From Peptostreptococcaceae bacterium (GTDB taxonomy: Bacteria; Bacillota; Clostridia; Peptostreptococcales; Peptostreptococcaceae), in assembly GCA_025210335.1 (NCBI GenBank), contig JAOARY010000051.1, forward strand, positions 1 through 64,000: a DNA stretch of 64,000 nucleotides, given 5' to 3'. Positions 35,041-45,156 of the stretch are shown piece by piece. A program made the position numbers and the translations under genes. Each line of letters begins with the position of its first letter. Within the stretch, counting starts at the first letter, position 1. Below the pieces are notes generated by a model that saw only the letters and a list, made by a program, of their open reading frames with translations, searched no databases and was not told the origin of the DNA.

Positions 35041-36135
35041 TTATACATTAAATCTAAATAACATTACATCCCCATCACTAACGATGTAATCCTTACCTTC
35101 AATTCTCACTAGACCCTTTTCCTTAGCTGATGCCATACTTCCTGACTCAACAAGATCATTATAAGCAACAACCTCTGCTCTTATGAATCCTCTTTCAAAA
35201 TCAGAATGTATTCTTCCTGCTGCTTGAGGAGCACTAGAACCTTTCTTAACTGTCCAAGCTCTAGTTTCTTTGACACCTGTAGTTAAGAAACTTATAAGTC
35301 CAAGTAAGCTATATCCAGCTCTTATTAATTTATCAAGACCAGACTCTTCAAGACCTAAGTCATTTAAAAATTCTTTCTTTTCGTCTTGCTCAAGTTCTGA
35401 TATTTCAGCTTCAATCTGAGCAGAAACAACAACAACCTCTGCATTTTCAGCTGCTGCAAACTCTCTAACCTTTGCAACATTAGGGTTATCATTACCATCA
35501 GTTATAAGATCATCTTCACTAACATTTGCAGCATAAATTACTGGTTTATTAGTAAGTAAATCTATTTGTTTTAATAATTCTCTATCATCATCAGAAAAAT
35601 CCATGCTTCTAGCTGGCATATTTTCTTCTAATACTGCTTTGATTTTTTCTATTAAATCATGTTCTTTTTGTAAAGACTTGTCTCCCTTAAGACTTTTTTT
35701 AAGTCTTAATAGTCTTTTTTCTACCATATCTAAATCAGAGAATATTAATTCTAAATTAATAGTTTCGATATCTCTTATAGAATCAACACTACCATCAACA
35801 TGAACAACATTAGGGTCATCAAAACATCTAACAACGTGAACTATTGAATCAACAGCTCTAATATGTGATAAGAATTGGTTTCCTAATCCTTCACCCTTAC
35901 TAGCACCTCTAACAAGTCCTGCTATATCACAAAACTCTATTGCTGTAGGGATTATCTTTTGTGTTTTACTAATATCAGCTAAAACATCTAATCTTTTATC
36001 TGGAACTGCAACTACTCCAACATTAGGATCTATTGTACAAAACGGATAGTTAGCAGATTCTGCACCTGCTTGTGTTATTGCGTTAAATAATGTACTTTTA
36101 CCAACGTTAGGTAATCCAACTATACCTAATTTCAT
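35041..36135 (-). CDS. ychF: Redox-regulated ATPase / OBG-family GTPase YchF
   Basis: A 364-residue YchF/Ola1 P-loop protein, ribosome-associated. G1 is GLPNVGKST (6-14) and G3 is DIAGLVRGASKGEGLGN. The G4 position reads NVSE instead of NKxD, which is the known basis for YchF preferring ATP to GTP. The C-terminal TGS domain holds TTGVKETRAWTVKKG. Length is standard. It is transcribed alone on the minus strand, right after the island, and marks the return to core genome. Confidence 0.95.
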   Translation of the reverse strand: MKLGIVGLPNVGKSTLFNAITQAGAESANYPFCTIDPNVGVVAVPDKRLDVLADISKTQKIIPTAIEFCDIAGLVRGASKGEGLGNQFLSHIRAVDSIVHVVRCFDDPNVVHVDGSVDSIRDIETINLELIFSDLDMVEKRLLRLKKSLKGDKSLQKEHDLIEKIKAVLEENMPARSMDFSDDDRELLKQIDLLTNKPVIYAANVSEDDLITDGNDNPNVAKVREFAAAENAEVVVVSAQIEAEISELEQDEKKEFLNDLGLEESGLDKLIRAGYSLLGLISFLTTGVKETRAWTVKKGSSAPQAAGRIHSDFERGFIRAEVVAYNDLVESGSMASAKEKGLVRIEGKDYIVSDGDVMLFRFNV

Positions 36136-36272
36136 AATCTATCTTCCTTTCAACTTAAAAACTTTTAAATTACGATTAAACATACAAAATAAATTATACC
36201 TTATAATTGCAATTTATCAAAGTAATATAATTAAATTTTTAAATAATTTTTTTTTAAAAACTTGCACTTTCT

Positions 36273-36301
36273 TTGATAATGTTTTTTAATTAGGCTATAA
36301 T
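36273..36301 (+). promoter_or_regulatory. Promoter of the M16 peptidase pair
   Basis: TTGATA (36273-36278), 17 bases, TATAAT (36296-36301). Confidence 0.65.
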
Positions 36302-36393
36302 GGGTTATAATTAATATTAGGTTCAAAAATATTATAATCTTTTAGCATAAAATATAGAAGTGAAAGAAACATTTAAGGAGGCTAGAATTTTTT

Positions 36394-37650
36394 ATGATTT
36401 ATGAAAAAATAGAAATTGATAAAGATGTTGATCTTATTATTTTACCAACGAATAAATTTAAGACAAATTATATAAGTGTATATATGACAAGACCTTTGAG
36501 CAGAGAAGAGGTTACAAAAAATGCACTACTTCCATATGTTTTAAATGCGGGGTCAAATAAATATAAAGATCAAGTAGAAATATCAAATAGATTAGATGAG
36601 CTTTATGGTGCTTCTTTTGGTTGTGGAGTATCTAAATCAGGAGAAAGACATATTACATCGTTTAAGATGACTTTAGTAAATGATTTGTATTTAGATGAAG
36701 CTATTTTTGAACAAGGGGTAGAATTCTTAAAAGAAATTATATTAAACCCATTAGTAAAAGATTCTAAGTTTGACTCAAATATTGTTGAGGTGGAAAAAGA
36801 AAAGCAAATAGAATCTATAAGATCAAGAATTAATGATAAGGCTAGATATGCAAGCGAAAGACTTATTGAAGAAATGTGTAAGGATGAGCTTTATAGTATA
36901 TATGACCATGGATATGAAGAAGATATGGAGATTATAAATGAAGCTAATTTATATGAATTTTATAAAGAATTTTTAGCAACTTCAAAGATACATGTTGTTG
37001 TTTCGGGTGAATTTGATAAACAAAGAGTTATTGATACAATTAAGGATAATTTCAAATTTGAAAGAGGAAAGGTACTGCCTTTATTAGAGGAAGAGTACAA
37101 AAAAGAAGTAGAATCAATAAAATATCCTATTGATAATATGAATGTTGTACAAGGTAAGCTTTGCTTAGGATTTAGAAACAATATTTATTACAAGGATGAG
37201 GATTATTACAAGCTTATAATGTATTCGAATGTATTAGGTGGTGGAGCTCATTCGAAATTATTTGAGAATGTAAGAGAAAAGGAAAGTTTATGTTATTATA
37301 TCTATTCTTCTGTAGATAAGTACAAATCTTTACTTACTGTTTCATGTGGGATAGAAATAAAGAATTATGATAGATGTAAGGAGCTTATAATAAAGGAAAT
37401 GGATGATATCAAAGAGGGCATTATTTCTGATGATGAATTTGATAATTCTAAAAAAGCTCTTATAAATGGAATTAAATCCATGAAAGATAGCATAAGAACT
37501 CTTAGTAATTTTGCTTTTGCTCAGTGTTCAAGAAATACTTTAAAGACTCCAGATGAAATTATTGATTTAATCAACAATGTAACGAAAGAAGATATAATCA
37601 ATATAGCAAAGAAGATTAAATTAGATACAGTATATTTCTTAAGAGATTAA
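36394..37650 (+). CDS. M16-like peptidase homologue, inactive subunit (YmfF-like)
   Basis: A 418-residue M16-fold protein resembling YmfF of Bacillus. The zinc motif HxxEH expected around residues 45-60 is absent (the region reads ALLPYVLNAGSNKY), so it should be the non-catalytic partner. The C-terminal half has the M16 glycine-rich LGGGAHSKLFENVREKESLCYYI segment, with the Arg/Tyr residues that complete the partner's active site. It forms a pair with the next gene, 31 bases downstream. Substrate peptides are unknown. Confidence 0.85.
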   Translation: MIYEKIEIDKDVDLIILPTNKFKTNYISVYMTRPLSREEVTKNALLPYVLNAGSNKYKDQVEISNRLDELYGASFGCGVSKSGERHITSFKMTLVNDLYLDEAIFEQGVEFLKEIILNPLVKDSKFDSNIVEVEKEKQIESIRSRINDKARYASERLIEEMCKDELYSIYDHGYEEDMEIINEANLYEFYKEFLATSKIHVVVSGEFDKQRVIDTIKDNFKFERGKVLPLLEEEYKKEVESIKYPIDNMNVVQGKLCLGFRNNIYYKDEDYYKLIMYSNVLGGGAHSKLFENVREKESLCYYIYSSVDKYKSLLTVSCGIEIKNYDRCKELIIKEMDDIKEGIISDDEFDNSKKALINGIKSMKDSIRTLSNFAFAQCSRNTLKTPDEIIDLINNVTKEDIINIAKKIKLDTVYFLRD

Positions 37651-37681
37651 TAATAGCAAATATAGTTAAGAGGTGAATATA

Positions 37682-38968
37682 ATGAAAAAAATCGTTCATG
37701 ACTTATTAAAGGAAGAACTTTATTATGATAAATTAGAAAATGGACTAGAGCTTTTTTATATGCCTAAAAAGGGATTTAGTAAACAATATGCAGTTTTTTC
37801 AACTAGATATGGTTCGAATGATTTAGAGTTTATACCTGTTGGGCAAAAGGAAAGAATAAGAGTTAATGAAGGGATTGCACATTTTTTAGAGCATAAGGTG
37901 TTTGAACAACCTGATGGGACTAATGCTTTTGATAAGTTCTCAAAATATGGAGCTAGTGCAAATGCATATACTAATTTCACAACTACTTCTTATTTATTTT
38001 CTTCTACAGATAATTTTTATGATAGTTTAGCTCATTTAGTTGATTATGTACAACATCCTCATTTTACTGATGAGAATGTTGAAAAAGAAAAGGGAATAAT
38101 TGCCCAGGAAATAAAGATGTATGATGATAATCCTGATTGGAAGGTTTATTTTAATACTTTAAAAGCGATGTATATAAAGCATCCAATAAATATTGATATT
38201 GCAGGTACAGTAGAAAGTATTTATAAGATAACAAAAGAAGAGTTATATGATTGTTATAATACTTTTTATAATCCTTATAATATGTCGATTTTTGTAGTTG
38301 GAGATTTGGATTTTGATAAGATTAAGGAAACTGTTATTGATAATTTAAGAACAGATATACCTGTTATTGAAAATATAGAAAGATTCTATCCAGTTGAGCC
38401 AGATGGAGTCAATATGAAGGAAATTGTAGAGACTCTTGATGTATCATTGCCTTTATTTAATATAGGGTTTAAGGATATACAAATAGGTCTTAGTGGAAGA
38501 GAACTTCTAAAAAGAGAAATAACAACAGACCTTATAATAGATATGTTATTTAAAAAGGGTAGTGAATTTTATAAGGAATTATATAATGATAATCTAGTTA
38601 ATGATTCTTTTTCTGGGGATTATACTGGAAGATATGATCATGGATATACTTTGATTGGTGGAGAGTCTAAGGATCCTTATGAAGTTAAAGATAGATTATT
38701 TAATTATATTGAGAAAATCAAGGAAGATGGATTTAAAGAAGAACAATTTGAAATCATCAAAAAGAGATATTTAGGCGGATATTTAAAATATTTTGATTCT
38801 CTTGATTTCATAGCAAATAATTTTATTTCATATCATTTTAAAGATATTAATTTATTAGATTATATTGATGTTGTAAAGGAAATCACTATAGATGATATCA
38901 AAAATAGATTTGTAGAGCATTTTACTAAGGATAATACAGTTATATCTATAGTTAATCCAAAAGAATAA
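37682..38968 (+). CDS. M16 zinc peptidase, active subunit (YmfH-like)
   Basis: A 428-residue M16 family peptidase. The inverted zinc motif HFLEH within EGIAHFLEHKVFE is present, with the downstream glutamate in EKGIIAQEIKMYDD, so this subunit should be catalytic. ATG 37682 is chosen because the in-frame GTG at 37673 lies within the ribosome site AGAGGTGA. With the inactive homologue just upstream it probably forms a clam-shell heterodimer that degrades small peptides. Confidence 0.88.
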   Translation: MKKIVHDLLKEELYYDKLENGLELFYMPKKGFSKQYAVFSTRYGSNDLEFIPVGQKERIRVNEGIAHFLEHKVFEQPDGTNAFDKFSKYGASANAYTNFTTTSYLFSSTDNFYDSLAHLVDYVQHPHFTDENVEKEKGIIAQEIKMYDDNPDWKVYFNTLKAMYIKHPINIDIAGTVESIYKITKEELYDCYNTFYNPYNMSIFVVGDLDFDKIKETVIDNLRTDIPVIENIERFYPVEPDGVNMKEIVETLDVSLPLFNIGFKDIQIGLSGRELLKREITTDLIIDMLFKKGSEFYKELYNDNLVNDSFSGDYTGRYDHGYTLIGGESKDPYEVKDRLFNYIEKIKEDGFKEEQFEIIKKRYLGGYLKYFDSLDFIANNFISYHFKDINLLDYIDVVKEITIDDIKNRFVEHFTKDNTVISIVNPKE

Positions 38969-39050
38969 AATAAAGGATAGTTAGCTTTTGTTTTATTTTT
39001 ATATCATTTGAGAAAATAATTTCTTTATGTATTTTAAATATTGTTTTATA

Positions 39051-39110
39051 ATAAAAGTTGGGCTATTAAACATTTTAGACTGTTTATGCCTAACTTTTAT
39101 TTTTTTATTT
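39051..39110 (+). terminator. Terminator of the peptidase pair
   Basis: ATAAAAGTTGGGC (39051-39063) faces GCCTAACTTTTAT (39088-39100) with one G-U pair, then a T run. Confidence 0.7.
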
Positions 39111-39214
39111 GGGTTTTAAGATTCAAATAATTATTAAAAAAATAATTTTTTAAAATATCAAATTAAAAAAAATTTGATAAATTGTGATAAAATATTTATT
39201 AGGAGATGGTTTAT

Positions 39215-39946
39215 TTGAATCCAGTAGCATTTAATCTATTTGGTATAGATATAAGATGGTATGGAATATTAATAGCAACAGGAATATTTTTAGGAATGCA
39301 TTTTTCTTTGAAATGGGCTATAAAACAGGGCTATAAGGAAGATGATATGATAAATTTATTTATAATCGTAATACCTTGTGCGATTATTGGTGCAAGGTTT
39401 TATTATGTGATATTTAACTGGTCTTACTATCAAGGTGATTTTTTTAAGATGATAAATACAAGGCTTGGTGGTATGGCAATTCACGGTGGACTTATCGGTG
39501 GATTTTTGTCTGGTTATTTATATTGTAGATATAAAAAAATTAATTTTTATAAATTGGCTGATATTATAACTCCTGTTATTCCGCTAGGACAGTCTATAGG
39601 AAGATGGGGGAATTTTATCAATCAAGAGGCTCATGGAGGACCTACTAATCTTCCTTGGGGAATAATGGTTGATGGAGTTAAGGTTCATCCTACATTCTTA
39701 TATGAATCTGTATGGGATTTTTGTTTGTTTTTATTTTTGTTAAGGCTTTCAAAGACTAAGAAATATGATGGACAAATTCTTATTTATTATGCTTGTTTGT
39801 ATTCAGTAGGAAGATTTTTTGTAGAGGGCTTAAGAACAGACAGTCTTATGCTTGGTCCTTTAAGAATGGCTCAAGTTATAAGTTTAGTGATTATATTTGT
39901 AGGTATTATATTACACAAGAGATTTAGTAAAAAAATAAAAAAATAA
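39215..39946 (+). CDS. lgt: Prolipoprotein diacylglyceryl transferase
   Basis: A 243-residue membrane enzyme that attaches diacylglycerol from phosphatidylglycerol to the lipobox cysteine of lipoproteins. Seven hydrophobic helices are visible, and the family signature GRWGNFINQEAHG contains the essential arginine and asparagine. HGGLIGG is the second conserved block. TTG 39215 is the probable start: the ATG at 39206 is inside AGGAGATGGT. It stands directly ahead of rsmH, where many relatives have mraZ. Confidence 0.93.
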   Translation: MNPVAFNLFGIDIRWYGILIATGIFLGMHFSLKWAIKQGYKEDDMINLFIIVIPCAIIGARFYYVIFNWSYYQGDFFKMINTRLGGMAIHGGLIGGFLSGYLYCRYKKINFYKLADIITPVIPLGQSIGRWGNFINQEAHGGPTNLPWGIMVDGVKVHPTFLYESVWDFCLFLFLLRLSKTKKYDGQILIYYACLYSVGRFFVEGLRTDSLMLGPLRMAQVISLVIIFVGIILHKRFSKKIKK

Positions 39947-39974
39947 TTTATAGATAGATTAAGGAGTTTTTTTG

Positions 39975-40907
39975 ATGGAATTTAAACATGTTAGTGTACT
40001 TTTAAATGAATGTATAGAAGGTTTAGATATAAAAGAAAATGGTATTTATGTAGATGGGACACTTGGTGGTGGAGGTCATTCTATTGAAATAGTAAAGAGA
40101 CTTAAAGATGGAAAGCTTATATGTTTTGACCAAGATATAAATGCCATCAATGCAGGTAAGGAAAGACTTAAGGATTATTTGGACAAAGTTATATTCGTTC
40201 ATAGTAATTTTGTTAATATCAAAAAGGAAGTATTAAATCTTGGTATAGAAAAGATAGATGGATTTTTAGTAGATCTAGGGGTGTCTTCACATCAGCTAGA
40301 TGAAAGAGAAAGAGGATTTTCATATATGCAAGATGCACCTCTTGATATGAGAATGGATAATAGAAATTCATTTAGTGCAAAAAATATTATAAATGAATAT
40401 TCTTTAGAAGAATTAGATAGAATAATTAAGCTTTATGGTGAGGAAAGATGGGCAAAAAGAATTGCTAATTTTATAGTTGAAGCAAGAAAGGAAAAAGAAA
40501 TAGAAACTACTTTAGAGCTTGTTGATATTATAAAAAAAGCAATACCTAAAAAGGCTAGAATTGATGGACCTCATCCAGCAAAAAGAACTTTTCAAGCTAT
40601 AAGAATTGAAGTTAATGAGGAATTAGATGTTATTGACAAGGCTCTTGTGGATGCTTGTTCTATAATGAACAAAGGTGGAAGACTTTGTGCTATAACATTC
40701 CATTCTTTAGAGGATAGAATAGTAAAGAATATATTTAAGGAATTGGCTCTTGGTTGTATTTGTCCTAAGGAGCTTCCTATTTGTCAGTGTGATAAGGAAA
40801 AGGAAGTAAAGATAATTACAAGAAAGCCTATATTACCATCTGATATTGAAATAGAAGAAAATCCTCGTTCAAGAAGTGCAAAGCTAAGAATAGCAAAAAA
40901 ATTATAA
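39975..40907 (+). CDS. rsmH: 16S rRNA (cytosine-1402-N4)-methyltransferase RsmH
   Basis: A 310-residue AdoMet-dependent enzyme that methylates N4 of C1402 in 16S rRNA. The start [18 protein letters not shown] (AdoMet loop) and the [14 protein letters not shown] block are diagnostic, as is [10 protein letters not shown] near the end. ATG 39975 is used; TTG three bases earlier is also possible. First gene of the division/wall cluster, 29 bases after lgt. Confidence 0.95.
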   Translation: MEFKHVSVLLNECIEGLDIKENGIYVDGTLGGGGHSIEIVKRLKDGKLICFDQDINAINAGKERLKDYLDKVIFVHSNFVNIKKEVLNLGIEKIDGFLVDLGVSSHQLDERERGFSYMQDAPLDMRMDNRNSFSAKNIINEYSLEELDRIIKLYGEERWAKRIANFIVEARKEKEIETTLELVDIIKKAIPKKARIDGPHPAKRTFQAIRIEVNEELDVIDKALVDACSIMNKGGRLCAITFHSLEDRIVKNIFKELALGCICPKELPICQCDKEKEVKIITRKPILPSDIEIEENPRSRSAKLRIAKKL

Positions 40908-40928
40908 TATTTTATAAGGATTGATTAT

Positions 40929-41312
40929 ATGGCTAAGATTACAAATTTAGATGATTTTAAAAAGAAAAAAGATGATTCTGATTTTGATGAAAATAAGTAT
41001 TTTGATAATCTTAGACAGTCAAAGGAAAAAAGAAAGAAAAGTAAATTCTTAAAGGATTTTAAATTTATTTTTCTTTTCACTTTGATATTATGTCTTTTAC
41101 TTGTTATGTATAGGTATTCTAGAGTTTCTAATTTAAATTATGAGTATTATAAGCAAAAAAATGAATTACAAGATTTAAAAAAAGCTAATAGAAAGTTAGA
41201 AATACAATTAGAAAGCAAAAAAAATATAAGAATAATAGAACAAAAGGCAAAGGAAGATTTGAATATGGTTTATCCTAAAGACGAAAATATTTATTATATA
41301 AAAGTTGATTAG
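40929..41312 (+). CDS. ftsL: FtsL-like cell division protein
   Basis: A 127-residue bitopic protein: a highly charged cytoplasmic part (1-45), one membrane helix (about 47-62) and an extracytoplasmic coiled coil (about 70-110, KQKNELQDLKKANRKLEIQ). This plan and its place between rsmH and the transpeptidase gene identify FtsL, which bridges DivIB and DivIC at the septum. Sequence conservation in this family is low, so the call rests on topology and order. Confidence 0.85.
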   Translation: MAKITNLDDFKKKKDDSDFDENKYFDNLRQSKEKRKKSKFLKDFKFIFLFTLILCLLLVMYRYSRVSNLNYEYYKQKNELQDLKKANRKLEIQLESKKNIRIIEQKAKEDLNMVYPKDENIYYIKVD

Positions 41313-41339
41313 TTTTTAATATGGCAGGGAGGCTTTATT

Positions 41340-43550
41340 TTGGCTAATATAGATGAGTTTAATAAAAAAAGAATAAAGGTTGCATTTAGCTTATTATGTC
41401 TAGCTTTTTTTGCTCTTATTGCAAGGTTAGGCTACATACAGGTATTAGAAAATGAATGGTATAGAAATAAAGCTCTTAGTTTTCAAACAAGAGATATAAA
41501 AATAGATGCTAAAAGAGGTAGTATCTATGATAGAACAGGTAGAGAACTTGCTATAAGTATTGAAAAAAGAAGGGTGTGGGCAGATCCTTCTAGGATGAGT
41601 ATTGAAGATCAAAATACAAATATAAATAAACTTAGTGAAATTTTTTCTTTAGATAAAAATGTATTAAGAGATAAATTTGATAAGAAACAAAATGGTGGAA
41701 TTGTATCTATCAAAAGATGGATTAGCGATGAAGAATACGAGGCTTTTAAAGAGGCTGTCAAAGCTAAAGAGATAAAGAAAAAACAATTTGTATGGACTTC
41801 TCCTGATATGCAAAGGATATATCCTTATGAGGATTTTGCTTCGTATATACTGGGACATGTAAATGCTGACTCTAAAGGTGCTTATGGTATAGAACTTGAG
41901 TATAATGAAATACTTGAAGGTCTTCCAGGTAGAACTATAACAGTTACCGATAGTTCTGGTAAGGAGCTTCCTTTTTCAAACGGAAGATATACAAATCCTG
42001 TTGAAGGAAAAGGAATTGTACTTACAATTGATGAAGTTATACAAAATTATTTGGAAAATGCACTTTTAAAAAGTTTGGAAGTTAATAAGGCGAAAAGAGC
42101 TACGGGTATAGTAATGGATCCAAGTACTGGTGATATACTTGCAATGGCTGCTTTGCCAGATTATGATCCAAATAGACCAACAACACCTATTAATCCGTAC
42201 TTTCAACAAGTATTTGATACGAATGTAGATGATAAATCTAAAGCTTGGTTTGATATGTGGAGAAATCCACTTGTTAATGATGCTTATGAACCTGGTTCTA
42301 CATTTAAGCCAATAACAGCATGTGCAGCCCTAGAAGAAAATTTGACTTCTGCCAAAGAACAATTTGATCTTAAGGGTTATGTAGATGTATCTGGGGTTAG
42401 AATAAAAGACTGGGACTGGAGAAAAGGTTATAAAGGTCTAAAAAACTTAAAAGAAGCTGTTGAAAATTCATATAATGCTGTTTTTGTTGAACTTGGACAA
42501 AGACTTGGTGTTGATAAATTATATGATTATATAGATGCTTTTGGACTATTTTCAAAAACAGGAATTGATCTTCCTGGAGAAACAACTGGTCTTTATTATA
42601 AGCGAAAAGATGTTGGACCAGTTGAACTTGCGACCATATCTTTTGGTCAAGCAAATTCTACAACACCAATACAACTTATTACGGCTATTTCCGCAATTGC
42701 AAATGATGGGGCTCTTATGAAACCTAGACTTGTAAAGGAATATGTAAATTCTAATAAGGAGATTGTAACTAAGTTTGAACCTGAAATGGTAAGGCAAGTT
42801 ATATCAAGAAATACAGCAAGGCTTATGAAAGATATGCTTGAATCAGAGGTTTCAAATGGTGGAGGTAAGAACGCCTATATAGAAGGATATAAGGTTGGAG
42901 GAAAGACTGGTACGGCTCAAAAAGTTATAAATGGTAAGTATGAGGATGGAAAATATGTATCTTCATTTGTTGGAATTGCACCTTGTAATGAGCCGAAATT
43001 AACTATCCTTATAGTTATAGATGAACCAAATCCAGATAATGAAAATTATTATGGTAGTACACTTGCAGCACCTATTGCAAGAGAGGTATTATATGATTCA
43101 CTTAGATATTTGGATATCAAATCAGATAAAATAAGTGAAGATATTTATATTAATAATTTTTCAAAGAATAAAGTTCCAAATGTTGTTGGAATGAATTTTT
43201 TAGAGGCTAAAGATACTCTAAAAGCAAATAATTTTAATTATAAACTGGGTTCGGATATTACAGCAAATGATGAGTCTTTGGTCATTGATATGTTTCCAAA
43301 GGGGAATTCTTTGATGCCTAAGGAGTCTGATATTATACTGTATTTAAAAAATGAAGAAAAAATATATAGTGATATAATCCTACCTGATTTTACTGGTAAG
43401 ACTATAATGGAGACTGCTAATATTTTAAAAGGTTTTAATCTTAGGATGAAACAAGAGGGTAATGGAGTTTGTTATGAACAAACACCTAAAGCAGGAACTA
43501 TGGTGAAAGAAGGCGATGTTATATTTTTTAAATTTAGATATAATAATTGA
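41340..43550 (+). CDS. Class B penicillin-binding protein with PASTA domains (PBP2B/SpoVD/FtsI type)
   Basis: A 736-residue septal transpeptidase. One N-terminal membrane helix (about 12-32), the dimerisation domain, then the catalytic domain with active-site serine S320 in GSTFKP, SYN in VENSYNAV and KTGT near 525. Two C-terminal PASTA-like repeats (about 612-672 and 678-735) contact peptidoglycan. TTG start after GGGAGG. It cross-links septal wall peptidoglycan with FtsW. In spore formers of this group the same locus may hold SpoVD as well; only one copy is present here. Confidence 0.93.
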   Translation: MANIDEFNKKRIKVAFSLLCLAFFALIARLGYIQVLENEWYRNKALSFQTRDIKIDAKRGSIYDRTGRELAISIEKRRVWADPSRMSIEDQNTNINKLSEIFSLDKNVLRDKFDKKQNGGIVSIKRWISDEEYEAFKEAVKAKEIKKKQFVWTSPDMQRIYPYEDFASYILGHVNADSKGAYGIELEYNEILEGLPGRTITVTDSSGKELPFSNGRYTNPVEGKGIVLTIDEVIQNYLENALLKSLEVNKAKRATGIVMDPSTGDILAMAALPDYDPNRPTTPINPYFQQVFDTNVDDKSKAWFDMWRNPLVNDAYEPGSTFKPITACAALEENLTSAKEQFDLKGYVDVSGVRIKDWDWRKGYKGLKNLKEAVENSYNAVFVELGQRLGVDKLYDYIDAFGLFSKTGIDLPGETTGLYYKRKDVGPVELATISFGQANSTTPIQLITAISAIANDGALMKPRLVKEYVNSNKEIVTKFEPEMVRQVISRNTARLMKDMLESEVSNGGGKNAYIEGYKVGGKTGTAQKVINGKYEDGKYVSSFVGIAPCNEPKLTILIVIDEPNPDNENYYGSTLAAPIAREVLYDSLRYLDIKSDKISEDIYINNFSKNKVPNVVGMNFLEAKDTLKANNFNYKLGSDITANDESLVIDMFPKGNSLMPKESDIILYLKNEEKIYSDIILPDFTGKTIMETANILKGFNLRMKQEGNGVCYEQTPKAGTMVKEGDVIFFKFRYNN

Positions 43551-43566
43551 TGTAAAATTTGCGAAA

Positions 43567-43600
43567 ATGCCTTTTAAAAAAGGCATCTTCCTACTTTTTT
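43567..43600 (+). terminator. Weak hairpin between pbp and murE
   Basis: ATGCCTTTT (43567-43575) pairs with AAAAGGCAT (43578-43586); a T run follows only after nine bases. It might attenuate transcription into the mur genes. Confidence 0.35.
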
Positions 43601-43626
43601 AATAATAAATTTTAGGAGGATATATT

Positions 43627-45156
43627 TTGATTTTAAAAGAGATTTTAGATAAATTAGATTATGAATTTTTTAAAGGTGATAAGAATTTAGATATAAAAGG
43701 TCTTTGTTATGATTCGAGAATGGCAAAAAAGGGTTTTGCGTTTTTTTGTGTGAAAGGCTTTTTGGATGATGGAAATAAATATTATGATGATGCGATAAAT
43801 AATGGTGCAAAGCTTATTGTAAGTCAAGAAAAATTAGAATTAAAAGAAGATATATCTTTTTTAATGGTTAAGGATGTAAGAAAATTCATGTCTTTGTTTT
43901 CTAATATATTTTATTCTAATCCTAGTTCTAAGTTAAAAGTTTTTGGGGTTACGGGAACGAATGGAAAGACTTCTACTACATATTTCATAAAAAATATATT
44001 AAATGAATTAAATAAAAAATCAGGCATGATAGGAACTGTGGAGATTGATAATGGAAAAGAAATTATAAAATCTGTTAGAACTACACCTGAAAGCACTGAT
44101 GTTCAAAAATATTTTAGGACAATGTTGGATGAAAAAATTGAATTTTGTCCAATGGAAGTATCTTCTCATTCACTTGATCTTTATAGAGTTGAAGATGTTG
44201 AATTTTATTCTTGTGTTTTTACAAATTTAACAAGTGAACATTTAGATTTTCATAAAAATATGAAAAATTATATGGAAAGCAAAAAAAAATTATTTTATAA
44301 ATCGAAAGTTTTTAATATAATAAACAAGGATGATATTTGGGGCAAAAAAATAATTGAAGATATAAAAGATTTAAATTCTAAAATAATAACTTATTCTATT
44401 GATGAAGAATCTAATTTCAAAGCTAGTAATATTGAGTTTAAAATAGACAAGGTTATTTATGATCTTAGTATAGATTTTGATGATTTGAAATTAAACAGAA
44501 GAATTGAAGTTAAGATACCAGCAAGGTTTAGTGTTTATAATTCACTTGCTGCAATAGCAACGCTTGTTTCTTATGGTTTTGATATTGATGATATAAAGCC
44601 AATACTTAAAGATTTAAAAACTGTTCCAGGAAGAATTGAAAATATAACGCCAAATGAAGAGTTTAGTGTTATTATTGATTATGCACATACACAAGATGCA
44701 CTTGAAAAGGTATTAAAGAGTATTAATGAATTTAAGCCAAATAAGATAATAACGGTTTTTGGTTGTGGAGGAAATAGAGATAAAAGCAAAAGACCAAAGA
44801 TGGGTTTTGTTGCAAATAAGTATTCTTCCAAGGTTATAATAACTGAGGATAATCCTAGATTTGAATTATCAAAAGATATAATAAATGATATTATAGAAGG
44901 TATAGAGGATTTGACTGATGTTGAAGTTATATATGATAGAAAAGAAGCTATAAAAAAAGCTTTGGAAATAGTAGACAAAGATGATGTTATATTGATTGCA
45001 GGAAAGGGTCATGAGGACTATCAAATAATAAAAGATAAAAAAATTCACTTTAGCGATAAAGAAGTTGTGGAAGAACTAATTAAGGAGGCAAAAAATGGAA
45101 CCGATATCTTTAAAAGAACTTCTAGAGGCGACTCATGGAGAGATACTTTTAAGTAA
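43627..45156 (+). CDS. murE: UDP-MurNAc-tripeptide synthetase MurE (meso-DAP type)
   Basis: A 509-residue ATP-dependent ligase adding the third residue of the peptidoglycan stem. ATP loop GVTGTNGKTST near 108-118. The motif DNPR (ITEDNPRFE) is the signature of enzymes that add meso-diaminopimelate, as opposed to the motifs of the Lys type. TTG start. The frame runs 62 bases into murF; the last roughly 20 residues after the usual end (VVEELIKE) come from that overlap and are probably not needed. Confidence 0.93.
   Translation: MILKEILDKLDYEFFKGDKNLDIKGLCYDSRMAKKGFAFFCVKGFLDDGNKYYDDAINNGAKLIVSQEKLELKEDISFLMVKDVRKFMSLFSNIFYSNPSSKLKVFGVTGTNGKTSTTYFIKNILNELNKKSGMIGTVEIDNGKEIIKSVRTTPESTDVQKYFRTMLDEKIEFCPMEVSSHSLDLYRVEDVEFYSCVFTNLTSEHLDFHKNMKNYMESKKKLFYKSKVFNIINKDDIWGKKIIEDIKDLNSKIITYSIDEESNFKASNIEFKIDKVIYDLSIDFDDLKLNRRIEVKIPARFSVYNSLAAIATLVSYGFDIDDIKPILKDLKTVPGRIENITPNEEFSVIIDYAHTQDALEKVLKSINEFKPNKIITVFGCGGNRDKSKRPKMGFVANKYSSKVIITEDNPRFELSKDIINDIIEGIEDLTDVEVIYDRKEAIKKALEIVDKDDVILIAGKGHEDYQIIKDKKIHFSDKEVVEELIKEAKNGTDIFKRTSRGDSWRDTFK

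Noticed and set aside
42397-42797. Open frames on the opposite strand and in other frames within the pbp gene
   Set aside because: They have no ribosome sites and lie wholly over a well-conserved gene; the same applies to the other antisense frames over ychF, murE, murD, azlC, the helicase and the kinase.
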